DNA of 37,128 nt from Vibrio splendidus 12E03 (lineage in GTDB: Bacteria; Pseudomonadota; Gammaproteobacteria; Enterobacterales; Vibrionaceae), in the NCBI RefSeq assembly GCF_000272105.2, contig NZ_AJZD02000284.1, positions 1-37,128 on the forward strand, written 5' to 3'. Positions 16,592 through 24,807 of this stretch are shown piece by piece. Positions within the stretch are counted from its first letter, which is position 1. The number at the start of each line of letters is the position of its first letter. Under the pieces are notes generated by a model. That model worked only from the letters and a program-made list of their open reading frames with translations. It did no database searches and had not been told where the DNA came from. The position numbers and the translations under genes were made by a program.

Positions 16592-16666
16592 TAACCTTGG
16601 GAGTAGCTCAATGAATACTGAGCTAGTTCAAGTCATTGATATCCAAAATTATAATATGAGGTCGCG

Positions 16667-17437
16667 ATGAAATTAATATTCAATGCCGATGATTTCGGTC
16701 TCACAGAAAGTGTTAACCACGGCATCGTCGACTGCTTTGAAGCAGGAATCGTGAAGTCGACCACTATCATGATGAACCAACCCGGCACACAACACGCCAT
16801 CGAACTCTATCACCAAGGATTAGTACCGGAAGTGGGTTTACACTTTACCGTTACTTCAGGAAAGCCATTGACGCCACCAGAACTGGTTTCAAGCTTAGTA
16901 GACGAACACGGTAACTTTTTGGACAAAGCCACTCTTTTTGACAAGAGTGATGTGGTTAAAAAAGAAGTAGAGCTTGAGCTTAACGCTCAGTATCAAGCTG
17001 CGCTTTCTGCGGGTCTAAAGATCAACCATATCGATAGTCATCACTTTGGTGGTGTCTATAAGGCATTAAAAGCGGCATTTACTCGAACGGTAAACAACAT
17101 CGGCCTACCAGTAAGGCGTATAGACAATATTCTGAGCGGCCAAGATTTGCTGTCAGTGCCAACCCCTGACGCCTTCGATATGCGTTTTTTTGATGGTGGG
17201 ATTTCATTAGTTGATTTACAAAATGTACTGCTAAGCCACCAAAGTACCATGCCAAACGGCATAATCGAATTGATGTGCCACCCTTCATTAGCTGCAAGTG
17301 ACGAGCTAAAGTCGTTGTCTGGCTACCACGAAAAGAGAGTGGAAGAACACGCGCTCTTAACCAACCCGATATTGAAACAGTGGCTTGCAGCCAACCATAT
17401 TGAATGCATAGGCTTCGATGATTTGACACGAATATAA
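16667..17437 (+). CDS. chbG: Chitooligosaccharide deacetylase-like protein (ChbG/YdjC family)
   Basis: 256 residues, the usual length for ChbG. The N-terminal MKLIFNADDFGLTESVNHGI carries the conserved Asp8-Asp9 pair, EVGLHFTVTSG contributes His59, and INHIDSHHFGG at 120-128 supplies further metal-binding residues. IELMCHPS near the end is another family motif. ChbG removes one acetyl group from chitobiose-6-P, which makes the sugar an inducer and a substrate for ChbF in E. coli. GAGG lies 4 bases before the ATG. It is co-transcribed with chbF, and its partner regulator here would be the divergent LysR protein rather than ChbR. Confidence 0.9.
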   Translation: MKLIFNADDFGLTESVNHGIVDCFEAGIVKSTTIMMNQPGTQHAIELYHQGLVPEVGLHFTVTSGKPLTPPELVSSLVDEHGNFLDKATLFDKSDVVKKEVELELNAQYQAALSAGLKINHIDSHHFGGVYKALKAAFTRTVNNIGLPVRRIDNILSGQDLLSVPTPDAFDMRFFDGGISLVDLQNVLLSHQSTMPNGIIELMCHPSLAASDELKSLSGYHEKRVEEHALLTNPILKQWLAANHIECIGFDDLTRI

Positions 17438-17486
17438 ACCAGGACCTAAAACTTGATCCGAATAGGTTTAACTTAAAGCAGAAATG

Positions 17487-17927
17487 TTACTCAACGATAC
17501 GCTGAGCCCCCTGTCCTTGGTCATGCAGAATATCTTCTGGGTTTAATAGATGGCACTTCTGCATACTCAGACAGCCGCAGCCAATACAGCCTGTGAGGTT
17601 TTCTTGTAATGAACGGATCTGTGCCATCTTACTATCGAGTTGCCCTTGCCATTTCTTTGCCACTCGCTCCCAATCTCGCTTGGTTGCGGTGTGGTTCATC
17701 GGCAAGCTAGACAGCTCTTCGGTAATTTCTTCAAGCGTAAATCCTATCGACTGAGCGACTTGAATCAGGGCAATTCGTCTCAGCATCGCTGATTGATAAC
17801 GGCGTTGATTACCATTGGTTCGGATAGACGCAATCAATCCTTTGGTTTCATAAAAACGCAGAGCCGAAGGCGCCACGCCACTGCGCTCTGCCAACTGGCC
17901 TATGGTGAGGTATACGATGTTTCTCAT
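17487..17927 (-). CDS. soxR: Redox-sensing regulator SoxR (MerR family)
   Basis: 146 residues. The MerR-type DNA-binding head is YLTIGQLAERSGVAPSALRF with YETKGLI and GNQRRY; then a dimerisation helix; then the [2Fe-2S] cysteines Cys114, Cys117, Cys119 and Cys125 in the pattern CX2CXCX5C that defines SoxR. Oxidation of the cluster by redox-cycling compounds or nitric oxide activates target promoters. A perfect SoxR box lies 90 bases upstream of the next gene on the same strand (FMN reductase), which is therefore the likely direct target; no soxS is seen here. AAGGAT precedes the ATG. Confidence 0.95.
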   Translation of the reverse strand: MRNIVYLTIGQLAERSGVAPSALRFYETKGLIASIRTNGNQRRYQSAMLRRIALIQVAQSIGFTLEEITEELSSLPMNHTATKRDWERVAKKWQGQLDSKMAQIRSLQENLTGCIGCGCLSMQKCHLLNPEDILHDQGQGAQRIVE

Positions 17928-17956
17928 TGTTAAACTATCCTTGAGGTCATAAACAT

Positions 17957-17972
17957 TTAAAGTTTACTTTAA
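17957..17972. promoter_or_regulatory. Perfect palindrome upstream of soxR, degenerate SoxR-box-like
   Basis: TTAAAGT-TT-ACTTTAA is exactly symmetric and shares 11 of 16 positions with the core of the perfect SoxR box at 18705-18722. Located 30-45 bases before the soxR start. May be an autoregulatory site; the outer GC bases of a true box are missing. Confidence 0.35.
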
Positions 17973-18092
17973 CTTTAGAATAGCGACCTATTTTTACCTT
18001 AACCAGTTAATGCCCTTAAACTTTGACAGCAAGCTCAACGAAAAGCAGTCATGAACATGGCTGCTTTGTCTTATTGAGGTGTCATTCGGTCT

Positions 18093-18614
18093 CTAAATCT
18101 GACTCATGATCGATTTCAGGTTCTCGGCCATTTCGGCATTGATGACTTCTCCCGTTTCTACATTAAAGTTGTCATAGAAACTCGGTACCGACATTGAACC
18201 CTTCACATCAGCATCGAAGTAAGGCGCTGAGTTCACTGCAGAAGATAGTACCGAGGTTGCGCCACCTGGACCAGGAGAGGTAGAAAGCATCACCACAGGC
18301 TTGCCTTGGTACACTTTCATATCGATGCGCGATGCCCAATCGAACACATTTTTAAAGGCCGCGGTGTATGAACCGTTGTACTCAGCAAAAGAGATGACCA
18401 CAGCATCAGCTTCGCCAATCTTGCTGAAAAAGCGCTTCGCGTGTTGATGAACGCCGGACTCTTTTTCTCTGTCTTCGCTGTAAATAGGCATCTCGAAATC
18501 ATTAAGATCGAGCACCTCGACTTGTGCGCCCTCGGCTAAGCTTGCAGTGTACGCTGCCAATTGTTGGTTAATCGATGCTTTACTGTTGGTCGCGCCAATC
18601 GCTAATACTTTCAT
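18093..18614 (-). CDS. NAD(P)H-dependent FMN reductase (flavodoxin-fold)
   Basis: 173 residues, PF03358-type flavodoxin-like fold. The N-terminal MKVLAIGATNSKASINQQLA is the FMN phosphate loop, and FAEYNGSYTAAFKNVFDWASR in the middle is the family's second flavin contact. VVMLSTSPGPGGATSVLSS gives the third loop. Such enzymes reduce quinones, chromate or azo dyes by two electrons with NADPH and protect against redox cyclers. The promoter contains a perfect SoxR box and soxR is the next gene downstream, after 165 bases, so it is a probable direct SoxR target. AGGAA precedes the ATG. Confidence 0.88.
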   Translation of the reverse strand: MKVLAIGATNSKASINQQLAAYTASLAEGAQVEVLDLNDFEMPIYSEDREKESGVHQHAKRFFSKIGEADAVVISFAEYNGSYTAAFKNVFDWASRIDMKVYQGKPVVMLSTSPGPGGATSVLSSAVNSAPYFDADVKGSMSVPSFYDNFNVETGEVINAEMAENLKSIMSQI

Positions 18615-18695
18615 TGTTGGTTCCTAATTCATTTGTATCACCTTTCCACATTCATGGATTCAGAGGCGATTGTCTGTGTATTTAGATTGGGGAGG

Positions 18696-18727
18696 ATGAT
18701 AAAACCTCAAGTTAACTTGAGGTAAAG
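18696..18727 (-). promoter_or_regulatory. SoxR-controlled promoter with perfect SoxR box
   Basis: CCTCAAGTTAACTTGAGG at 18705-18722 is an 18-bp perfect palindrome, identical to the box I recall from the E. coli soxS promoter. On the minus strand it lies between TTTACC and TATCAT, which are 19 bases apart, the overlong spacer characteristic of MerR/SoxR-activated promoters. It drives the FMN reductase starting at 18614. Confidence 0.92.
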
Positions 18728-18814
18728 CGATATTTTCAAAAAACAGAAAATAATTTTAAAGTGCTTATAAAGCAGCCAATTACGACGAGTGATGTATGAC
18801 GTTGTATGCCACAG

Positions 18815-18853
18815 GAAAAATAAGCACACCTACAAATGCAGTAGATGTGCTTT
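18815..18853 (-). terminator. Terminator of the CDGSH/glutamate-synthase gene
   Basis: On the minus strand AAGCACA and CTAC arms (18822-18833 against 18841-18852) pair with one mismatch around a 7-base loop and are followed by five T. It separates the fusion gene from the SoxR-controlled promoter. Confidence 0.85.
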
Positions 18854-18866
18854 ATCGAAAGGTTAT

Positions 18867-20429
18867 TTACTTAAGTTTATTTAATGAGCTGATACCCGAA
18901 TAAGCAACGCCCGATAGCTCTGCCATCTCGCGATTCCATGTTGCCAAATCATGAGAGTTAAATTGATTCAAATGATCATGACCACATGCTCTCGCCATCA
19001 CTTGCATTAATTCTGTCGAGGCTTCGAAGAAGTTCTTAAGCTGATTCGATGCTTTCTCGACATTCAACCGTTGGCGTAAGTCGGCTTTTTGAGTCGCAAT
19101 ACCCGCAGGGCAATTATTGGTGTTACACATTCGGGCAGCAACACACCCAATAGACTGCATGGCACTGTTTGAGATAGCGACACCATCTGCACCAAGCGCC
19201 ATCGCCTTCACAAAGTCCATCGGAACACGCAGCCCACCGGTAATGATTAAGGTGACTCTGTCACTTACACCTTGCTTGTCTAGATAGGCTCTGGCACGAG
19301 CGAGTGCTGGAATGGTCGGCACACTAATATGGTCACGGAACATCTCTGGCGCCGCCCCAGTACCACCGCCACGCCCATCCAAGATGATGTAATCTGCACT
19401 AGCATCCAATGCAAACTGAATATCCTCTTCGATATGATTGGCACTGAGCTTGAAGCCAATAGGAATTCCGCCCGTCACTTCTCGAACTCTATCGGCAAAT
19501 TTTTTGAAATCCTCGGCGGTTTTTAGATCAACAAAGGTCGGTGGAGAAATCGCAGCTGTACCCGCTTCAATGCCACGCACCTCTGCTATCTTGCCAATGT
19601 TCTTCGCTCCCGGTAGGTGACCGCCTGTTCCGGTTTTAGCACCCTGCCCACCTTTAAAGTGGAAAGCTTGAACGTTTTTGAGCTTAGATTCATCGTAACC
19701 AAATTGTGCGCTGGCTAATTCATAAAAGTAACGAGAATTCGCAGCTTGCTCTTCGGGCAACATGCCGCCCTCTCCCGAGCAGATCCCAGTTCCCGCAAGC
19801 TCCGCGCCTGTTGCTAAAGATATTTTCGCTTCTTCAGATAACGACCCAAAACTCATGTCAGATACAAACAAGGAGATGTTCAATTTAAGCGGCTTTTCCG
19901 CTTTTGGCCCAATAATAAGCTCAGTACCGACTGGCACATTTTCCAATAACGGTTTCGTCGCCATTTGTGCAACCATCACTTGAATATCATCCCAATGAGG
20001 TAATAGATATCTTGGGACGCCCATTGAGGTCATTGGCCCATGATGACCCACTTTGGATAAGCCATCTCGTGCCAGTTGATGAATGAACTCAACTGTGGGC
20101 TCTTCTTTGGTTGCAGAAGCCGCTGGCGAGAGATCGGGCGTTACCGCTTGGATATGAACATCAGGGCCTTCTTGCCCAACTTGTTCAGCAGTAAACTGTT
20201 TATGAGTGCCATCGCAGAAAGGAAGGTTGTTGGAATACTTACAGCGGCAAAGGTAGGCGTCTCCGCTTTCTTCGGCGACAAAGCTTTTCGGTTTGAAACC
20301 CGTCCCGGCATGGGAACCGTCACAAAAGGGCTGACTTTTAGATCGGCCGCAGGTACAAAAGTAATACTCTTCTCCCTCTGTCAGCTCGACTTTGACGGGT
20401 TTGTTATCCGCGATTACTGGACTCTTCAT
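18867..20429 (-). CDS. Fusion of two CDGSH iron-sulfur motifs with a glutamate-synthase FMN domain
   Basis: 520 residues. Residues 1-80 contain two CDGSH motifs: Cys25, Cys27, Cys36 and His40, and Cys61, Cys63, Cys72 and His76, each able to hold a [2Fe-2S] cluster of the mitoNEET type. After a linker (about 80-110), residues 110-520 form the central and FMN-binding region of glutamate synthase, with FKLSANHIEEDIQFAL, DYIILDGRGGGTGAAP and a CX5CX4C cluster site at Cys429, Cys435 and Cys440 like the [3Fe-4S] site of GltB. There is no glutaminase domain and no GltD partner nearby. It could use another amide donor, or be an FMN oxidoreductase fed by the CDGSH clusters. AGGTGA precedes the ATG. 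A strong terminator follows. Confidence 0.85.
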   Translation of the reverse strand: MKSPVIADNKPVKVELTEGEEYYFCTCGRSKSQPFCDGSHAGTGFKPKSFVAEESGDAYLCRCKYSNNLPFCDGTHKQFTAEQVGQEGPDVHIQAVTPDLSPAASATKEEPTVEFIHQLARDGLSKVGHHGPMTSMGVPRYLLPHWDDIQVMVAQMATKPLLENVPVGTELIIGPKAEKPLKLNISLFVSDMSFGSLSEEAKISLATGAELAGTGICSGEGGMLPEEQAANSRYFYELASAQFGYDESKLKNVQAFHFKGGQGAKTGTGGHLPGAKNIGKIAEVRGIEAGTAAISPPTFVDLKTAEDFKKFADRVREVTGGIPIGFKLSANHIEEDIQFALDASADYIILDGRGGGTGAAPEMFRDHISVPTIPALARARAYLDKQGVSDRVTLIITGGLRVPMDFVKAMALGADGVAISNSAMQSIGCVAARMCNTNNCPAGIATQKADLRQRLNVEKASNQLKNFFEASTELMQVMARACGHDHLNQFNSHDLATWNREMAELSGVAYSGISSLNKLK

Positions 20430-20590
20430 AGTTCGTTCACCTTTGCTTTCTTATGATTTGATGACTGAAGCGATGATTTGCTCACAAGAGTAAAGTAAAG
20501 GTGAGATACGCGGCTAATTCAATAAATGAACCTGAGAAAACAAGCTTAATAAACAGCCCAAAAACAGAAGTCTTGCTTGTTCAACACAAA

Positions 20591-20619
20591 CAAAAATGGC
20601 CACCGAATCGGCAGCCATT
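20591..20619 (-). terminator. Terminator of the DUF1439 lipoprotein gene
   Basis: On the minus strand AATGGC (20614-20619) and GCCATT (20595-20600) enclose a second small stem CCG/CGG, and a five-T run follows. It lies 36 bases after the stop codon. Confidence 0.75.
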
Positions 20620-20654
20620 GTATTTTTATGCTGAATCTAAGCTTATGTGAAAGA

Positions 20655-21212
20655 TTAATCGAATAACTCGATGACCAGCTTATTGTCTTTAATCACCAGG
20701 TTCGGTTCCGATGACTTGATCAATGACTCTTGCACCTTGTTACTGTCCAATTTGTAAACTGGCGACTGGGACAACGCAAAACCAATCATAGAAATGGCAG
20801 GCTTAAGTAACTTCTCTATTTCAGGAGAGAGCTGTTTTCCCTTTTCCTCAAAGCGCTCTAGGCGCAGAGACTTTAAGTAGACCTCACCACTCTCTTTGTC
20901 GTATTCGGGAATCGCACTGAACTCGATATCAAGATCCAACCCCATGTTCGGCATGTTAAACACCTGAACTTTTGCATTGGTATTCGCCAGAACAGACACA
21001 CGCTCGGCATCAGTTCGGCCAATTTGCACCGCTAAGTCATCAACAGCCACTTGCGCATACATAACGTTTTGCACACCGACTTCTTGTTCTAGCATCACCG
21101 AATCTTGCAGATAGTTCGTCATTTCTTGTTCAGTAACGCTATAGCTCACACAACCACCTAGCACCAGCGCAGAAGCTGCTAAAATGAACTTTTTTGCTAC
21201 GTTAATTATCAT
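20655..21212 (-). CDS. DUF1439 (YceB-like) lipoprotein
   Basis: 185 residues. The start at 21212 gives a proper lipoprotein signal peptide: MIINVAKKFILAASALVLGGC, where Cys21 follows LGG and becomes the lipid-modified residue. Upstream codons in frame would add an unlikely hydrophilic stretch. The mature part is the DUF1439 fold of alternating strands and helices with YAQVAVDDLAVQIGR, VSVLANTNAKVQVF, LDIEFSAIPEYD and VYKLDSNKVQESLIKS. YceB-type proteins are small outer-membrane-anchored lipoproteins of unclear function, related to the TULIP-like lipid-binding shape. No operon partner. Confidence 0.82.
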   Translation of the reverse strand: MIINVAKKFILAASALVLGGCVSYSVTEQEMTNYLQDSVMLEQEVGVQNVMYAQVAVDDLAVQIGRTDAERVSVLANTNAKVQVFNMPNMGLDLDIEFSAIPEYDKESGEVYLKSLRLERFEEKGKQLSPEIEKLLKPAISMIGFALSQSPVYKLDSNKVQESLIKSSEPNLVIKDNKLVIELFD

Positions 21213-21370
21213 CAATATCGGCTCTTTATCGTTAGTGATTAGCGCGGAGTTTACCTTGTGAACATCAATAAACAAAACAGTAAAAGCAGCAAACACACGA
21301 TATTCATGGATGCCTTTACTCTCAGTAAGTAAAGCACCTGATTGACTTCCCCGCTTGAGACAATGCTACT

Positions 21371-21389
21371 TGCTAGATCAACGCTAGCA
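21371..21389. promoter_or_regulatory. Inverted repeat in front of the sigma-54 activator gene
   Basis: TGCTAG (21371-21376) and CTAGCA (21384-21389) form a 6-bp dyad with a 7-base spacer, about 105 bases before the activator start. Possible operator. No -24/-12 element was found in this 273-base gap, so the activator is probably transcribed by another sigma factor. Confidence 0.3.
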
Positions 21390-21494
21390 GATTTGTGTAC
21401 TCGAATTAATTGAATTTTGCTTCTAAGCTTATGGGATATTTAGGGGGCTTACTGTAGGTTTCATCATGGAGTCGAAACATGAAGAGTGAGCACA

Positions 21495-22838
21495 ATGCCA
21501 TCAAAAAGAGTATCACCTGAGCCAATAACTCGTTCTGTGATTTTGTTATGCAACACCACATGCCTGCTCCATAATCAGTGGGTAGATGAGTTGCGCCTCC
21601 ATAACTGGGAAGCTCAAATTGCAGAAACGACCGAACAAGCCATTCACTTACTCAACACCCGCAGCGACAGCTACTCACCCATTTTGATTTCTTGTCTAAC
21701 ATCATCCTCGATCGACAAGCAATGTGAGCAAATATCAACGCTCAAGGCTCGCTTTCCAAGTTTGAAAGCAATCGCTATCTGTAACCAACCACCAAGCCGC
21801 AACTTATCGCTCATTAAGCAAACCTATTGGGATTATTACCATCTACCTATTGATACTGAATGGCTCTGTCGAAATTTAGGGCATGCGTATGGCATGGTAG
21901 ACACCAAGCAACACAAACCTAAGCCTGATTCATGCCATGAATATCAATTAGTGGGGCAATCCAGCACCATCCAACAACTGAAAAAGAAGATAACTAAGAT
22001 CGCTAACAACGATTTTCCAGTGCTGATTCAAGGGGAAACAGGAACAGGAAAAAGTCTATGTGCGCGTTTAATACATGAAGCGTCAGCTCGTAACCAGAAA
22101 CCTTTCATCGCAGTAAATTGTGGCGCAATTCCACAATCCCTGATTCACTCCGAGTTATTTGGTTTTGAAAAAGGCTCATTCACGGGAGCAAACAAACGCT
22201 ACGTCGGACATGTAGAAAGAGCGAATGGAGGGACTCTATTTTTAGATGAAATTGGCGACCTTGAACTGTCGCTTCAAACCTATTTACTCCACTTTCTAGA
22301 AAATAACTTGATAGAGCGATTAGGCAGTAGCAACCAATTGCCCGTAGATTGCCGTGTGATTTTTGCCACCAACGTCAACATCGAACAAGCCGTTGCTGCG
22401 GGTAAATTTCGTAAAGACCTCTTTCATCGGATAAATGTGCTTCCATTGGAGCTAGTGCCACTCAATGATCATAAAGAAGACATAGAAGATTTGGTTCGAT
22501 TCGAACTGAAGCACAAATACGCATCCAAAACCAAGCTTCCTAGTGACACCCTTGAGCAAATGAAACAATATCACTGGCCGGGCAATGTCAGAGAGTTATT
22601 CAACTGTATAAAAAGAGCGATTGTTCTTTCTAACTCAAGCGCCCTTTCTACTCGCCATATGGGGATTCAATTGAAAGACGCGCTGCCCGACACAAAGGGG
22701 GACACTCGACTCTCCTCAAAAAATGTTCATCGTGTGATTCAGCAACACCACTACAATATTTCCCAATCTGCTAAAGCCTTGTCTATTTCTCGGACAACCT
22801 TATATAAGCTAATTAAAAAACATCAAATAGTAATTTAA
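21495..22838 (+). CDS. Sigma-54-dependent activator with degenerate receiver domain (VpsR-like)
   Basis: 447 residues from the ATG chosen for its GAAGAG ribosome site; a GTG three codons earlier is possible. Residues 10-135 resemble a response-regulator receiver, but the acidic pocket and phospho-Asp are missing (LISCLTSSS where the Asp should be), as in VpsR-type regulators. The AAA+ domain has Walker A GETGTGKS (180-187), the sigma-54 contact loop GSFTGA (227-232) and Walker B TLFLDEIGD (247-255), so it should be able to open sigma-54 promoters. A Fis-type helix-turn-helix ends the protein (QSAKALSISRTTLYKLIKKH). V. cholerae VpsR, as I recall it, has lost the GAFTGA loop, so this is a different type. 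The next gene, convergent, has a sigma-54-like promoter. Confidence 0.92.
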   Translation: MPSKRVSPEPITRSVILLCNTTCLLHNQWVDELRLHNWEAQIAETTEQAIHLLNTRSDSYSPILISCLTSSSIDKQCEQISTLKARFPSLKAIAICNQPPSRNLSLIKQTYWDYYHLPIDTEWLCRNLGHAYGMVDTKQHKPKPDSCHEYQLVGQSSTIQQLKKKITKIANNDFPVLIQGETGTGKSLCARLIHEASARNQKPFIAVNCGAIPQSLIHSELFGFEKGSFTGANKRYVGHVERANGGTLFLDEIGDLELSLQTYLLHFLENNLIERLGSSNQLPVDCRVIFATNVNIEQAVAAGKFRKDLFHRINVLPLELVPLNDHKEDIEDLVRFELKHKYASKTKLPSDTLEQMKQYHWPGNVRELFNCIKRAIVLSNSSALSTRHMGIQLKDALPDTKGDTRLSSKNVHRVIQQHHYNISQSAKALSISRTTLYKLIKKHQIVI

Positions 22839-22861
22839 GTCGCCTAGTTAATTAACTAATG

Positions 22862-22892
22862 AAAAAAGCAGCCTAACGAGCTAGGCTGCTTT
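22862..22892 (-). terminator. Terminator between activator and secreted protein genes
   Basis: AAAGCAGCCTA (22865-22875) pairs with TAGGCTGCTTT (22882-22892). Read on the minus strand a six-T run follows, so it ends the secreted protein transcript; it may also work weakly on the plus strand. Confidence 0.9.
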
Positions 22893-22924
22893 AGAAGTAA
22901 AGTGAGTACAATTAATGAAAGTAC

Positions 22925-24715
22925 TTATGGCTCAGGTACAGTAAATGGGCAAACATCACAGGTTGCAATATTCGATGTTTCCATAAATGCTTCTTGCAAG
23001 AACAGCGAGTCAAATGTTGCTGTCACTTGATTCGATAGCATTCCGTCAACTCCAGTTGGTAACACATTTGGCGCATAGGTTTTGCTTACTTGTGTACACA
23101 CTTGACCTATCGCATCACCAAAGTTCGGTATCCACTCTCCCTCCCCCGTTTTACAAGCAAACAGCTCTGGGTCGGCACTTAATGCACTACACATATTGCC
23201 AGCACCACATGTGGTCACATCCTCAAGATCATCACAAGGTAACGCGAAGTCGAGGTAATAACTGCTGTTGACGACTTCGGTAGGTAAATCAGAACGGCTC
23301 AAAGAATCATCCTTAGAGTCCATCAGCGATTCAATGGCCAATGGAATATCACCGGTATTACATATTTCAACATCATAGGTTTTCTTAAGCACAACTTGAC
23401 CGCTATCAACCTCTAAGAAGCTATTACATACCTTAGAAATCTCAACCATTGGACTCAAATCTATTGGCGGACAATTGTAAGCCACGGGCGCTTGAGCATT
23501 CACGATAAGCCCGTCAAGATCCACTGAACCATCGATCACGCCGACGGCACCATTATTTACAGACAGGTAATTACCCATGAATGAGAATGACTCACCGACG
23601 CTCCACACTTCATCACCATTACCCACCACTGGAAGCGCACCTAAGATTGGAGAATCCGACAAAAAGGCCACTTCGTAGCCACCATTAGTGCCCAACGAAC
23701 CAGGACCAGTGTTAGTAACCGTCACGGTGTAGTCGATATTGAACATGCCATCAACAGTAAAACTGGTTGTGTTACAAGTCGCCGCTATGCTGATACTACA
23801 TAAACTGAATGAGCCGACAACGAAGTCAGCCAAAGATGCATCAATCGAACGGGAAGCTCGTGACTCCACTAAGAAGCTACTGAAACAAGGAATGTCACTG
23901 ATACCAAACTCATCATTCAACAGCGCAGATAAGTTCAGGCGCCCTTCAACAAAGCTCTCCGTCGGAATAGACGTAGTTTCCCCAGTTTTTGCCAAATATT
24001 CCCATCCAGAAACATTAGGCAACGGTATCGCACCAATTGAATCATCATTTGAAATCGCACATATCTTGTCTACGCCGATAGCACCACTGCCACATCGAGC
24101 CCCAACAAAATCATTGGATTTAGGGTCTCCCGCCGTCTGGAACAGTCTGGTCATGTTGTCAGTCACATCACCATTATTCAAATCCCATTGCAGCACTTCA
24201 ATATAGGGTTTACCGCCACTCGCTTGCGGAAAAGAAATCAAGACCAATATGTCTCCATTGACGTGCTCGCCTATGAAATCACCTTTTGTCGCTCCTGCCG
24301 GTAATCCTACTTGGTCTTGTAAGAACCAAAAACCAATGTACATATCACCATTGTTCGCATATCGATCGGCACCAAAATAAATCAGCAAATCACCTTCACT
24401 TTCAAAGGCAGCAGCATACGCATTGGTAAAGTCATCTTTTGGTTGCGGTGAAGCACTTCGGAACGCCCAGTCGGTAATATCCGAGTCATCTTTAGAACCA
24501 CCTTTCCAAAAGATCTGATCCACACCATTGCGATCTTTTTGGAAAAATTCAGCAATCCCAACCATGCTATTGGGATCGTTAACATCATCCCAATCAATAC
24601 CACTATTATCGCTGGTCGCGTTACCATCGAGTTCCATAACATCAACCGTAGCCCATGCCAACTGGGGGCTACTAAACAACAAAAGCACACTAAGTAAATA
24701 ATTTATAACCTTCAT
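22925..24715 (-). CDS. Large secreted protein with DUF11-like repeat, function unknown
   Basis: 596 residues. It begins with a signal peptide (MKVINYLLSVLLLFSSPQLAWA, cut near residue 22), and GGAGAG precedes the ATG at 24715. An N-terminal domain (about 23-300) contains LLIYFGADRYANNGDMYIGF, a motif seen in various bacterial surface proteins. It is followed by an Ig-like, DUF11-type part (about 310-420: DYTVTVTNTGPGSLG and GGYEVAFLS) and a second such unit starting near VEISKVCNSFLEVDSG. Cysteines are numerous in the second half, suggesting disulfides outside the cytoplasm. There is no C-terminal anchor, so it is secreted or loosely attached. A strong sigma-54-type promoter stands upstream. 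I cannot name the family. Confidence 0.8.
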   Translation of the reverse strand: MKVINYLLSVLLLFSSPQLAWATVDVMELDGNATSDNSGIDWDDVNDPNSMVGIAEFFQKDRNGVDQIFWKGGSKDDSDITDWAFRSASPQPKDDFTNAYAAAFESEGDLLIYFGADRYANNGDMYIGFWFLQDQVGLPAGATKGDFIGEHVNGDILVLISFPQASGGKPYIEVLQWDLNNGDVTDNMTRLFQTAGDPKSNDFVGARCGSGAIGVDKICAISNDDSIGAIPLPNVSGWEYLAKTGETTSIPTESFVEGRLNLSALLNDEFGISDIPCFSSFLVESRASRSIDASLADFVVGSFSLCSISIAATCNTTSFTVDGMFNIDYTVTVTNTGPGSLGTNGGYEVAFLSDSPILGALPVVGNGDEVWSVGESFSFMGNYLSVNNGAVGVIDGSVDLDGLIVNAQAPVAYNCPPIDLSPMVEISKVCNSFLEVDSGQVVLKKTYDVEICNTGDIPLAIESLMDSKDDSLSRSDLPTEVVNSSYYLDFALPCDDLEDVTTCGAGNMCSALSADPELFACKTGEGEWIPNFGDAIGQVCTQVSKTYAPNVLPTGVDGMLSNQVTATFDSLFLQEAFMETSNIATCDVCPFTVPEP

Positions 24716-24807
24716 GTTCTCTCTCCATTTATCCATACTTATGCTTTTAGGGTTTTCTGCCATGCCCAAATTAGAGAAAATCCTTTAGCCATTCGTAGGT
24801 TCGATAG

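Noticed and set aside
22925..22945. C-terminal FTVPEP of the secreted protein looks like the VPEP motif of PEP-CTERM sorting signals.
   Set aside because: The stop codon follows directly; there is no membrane helix or basic tail after it in this frame, so it is not a sorting signal.
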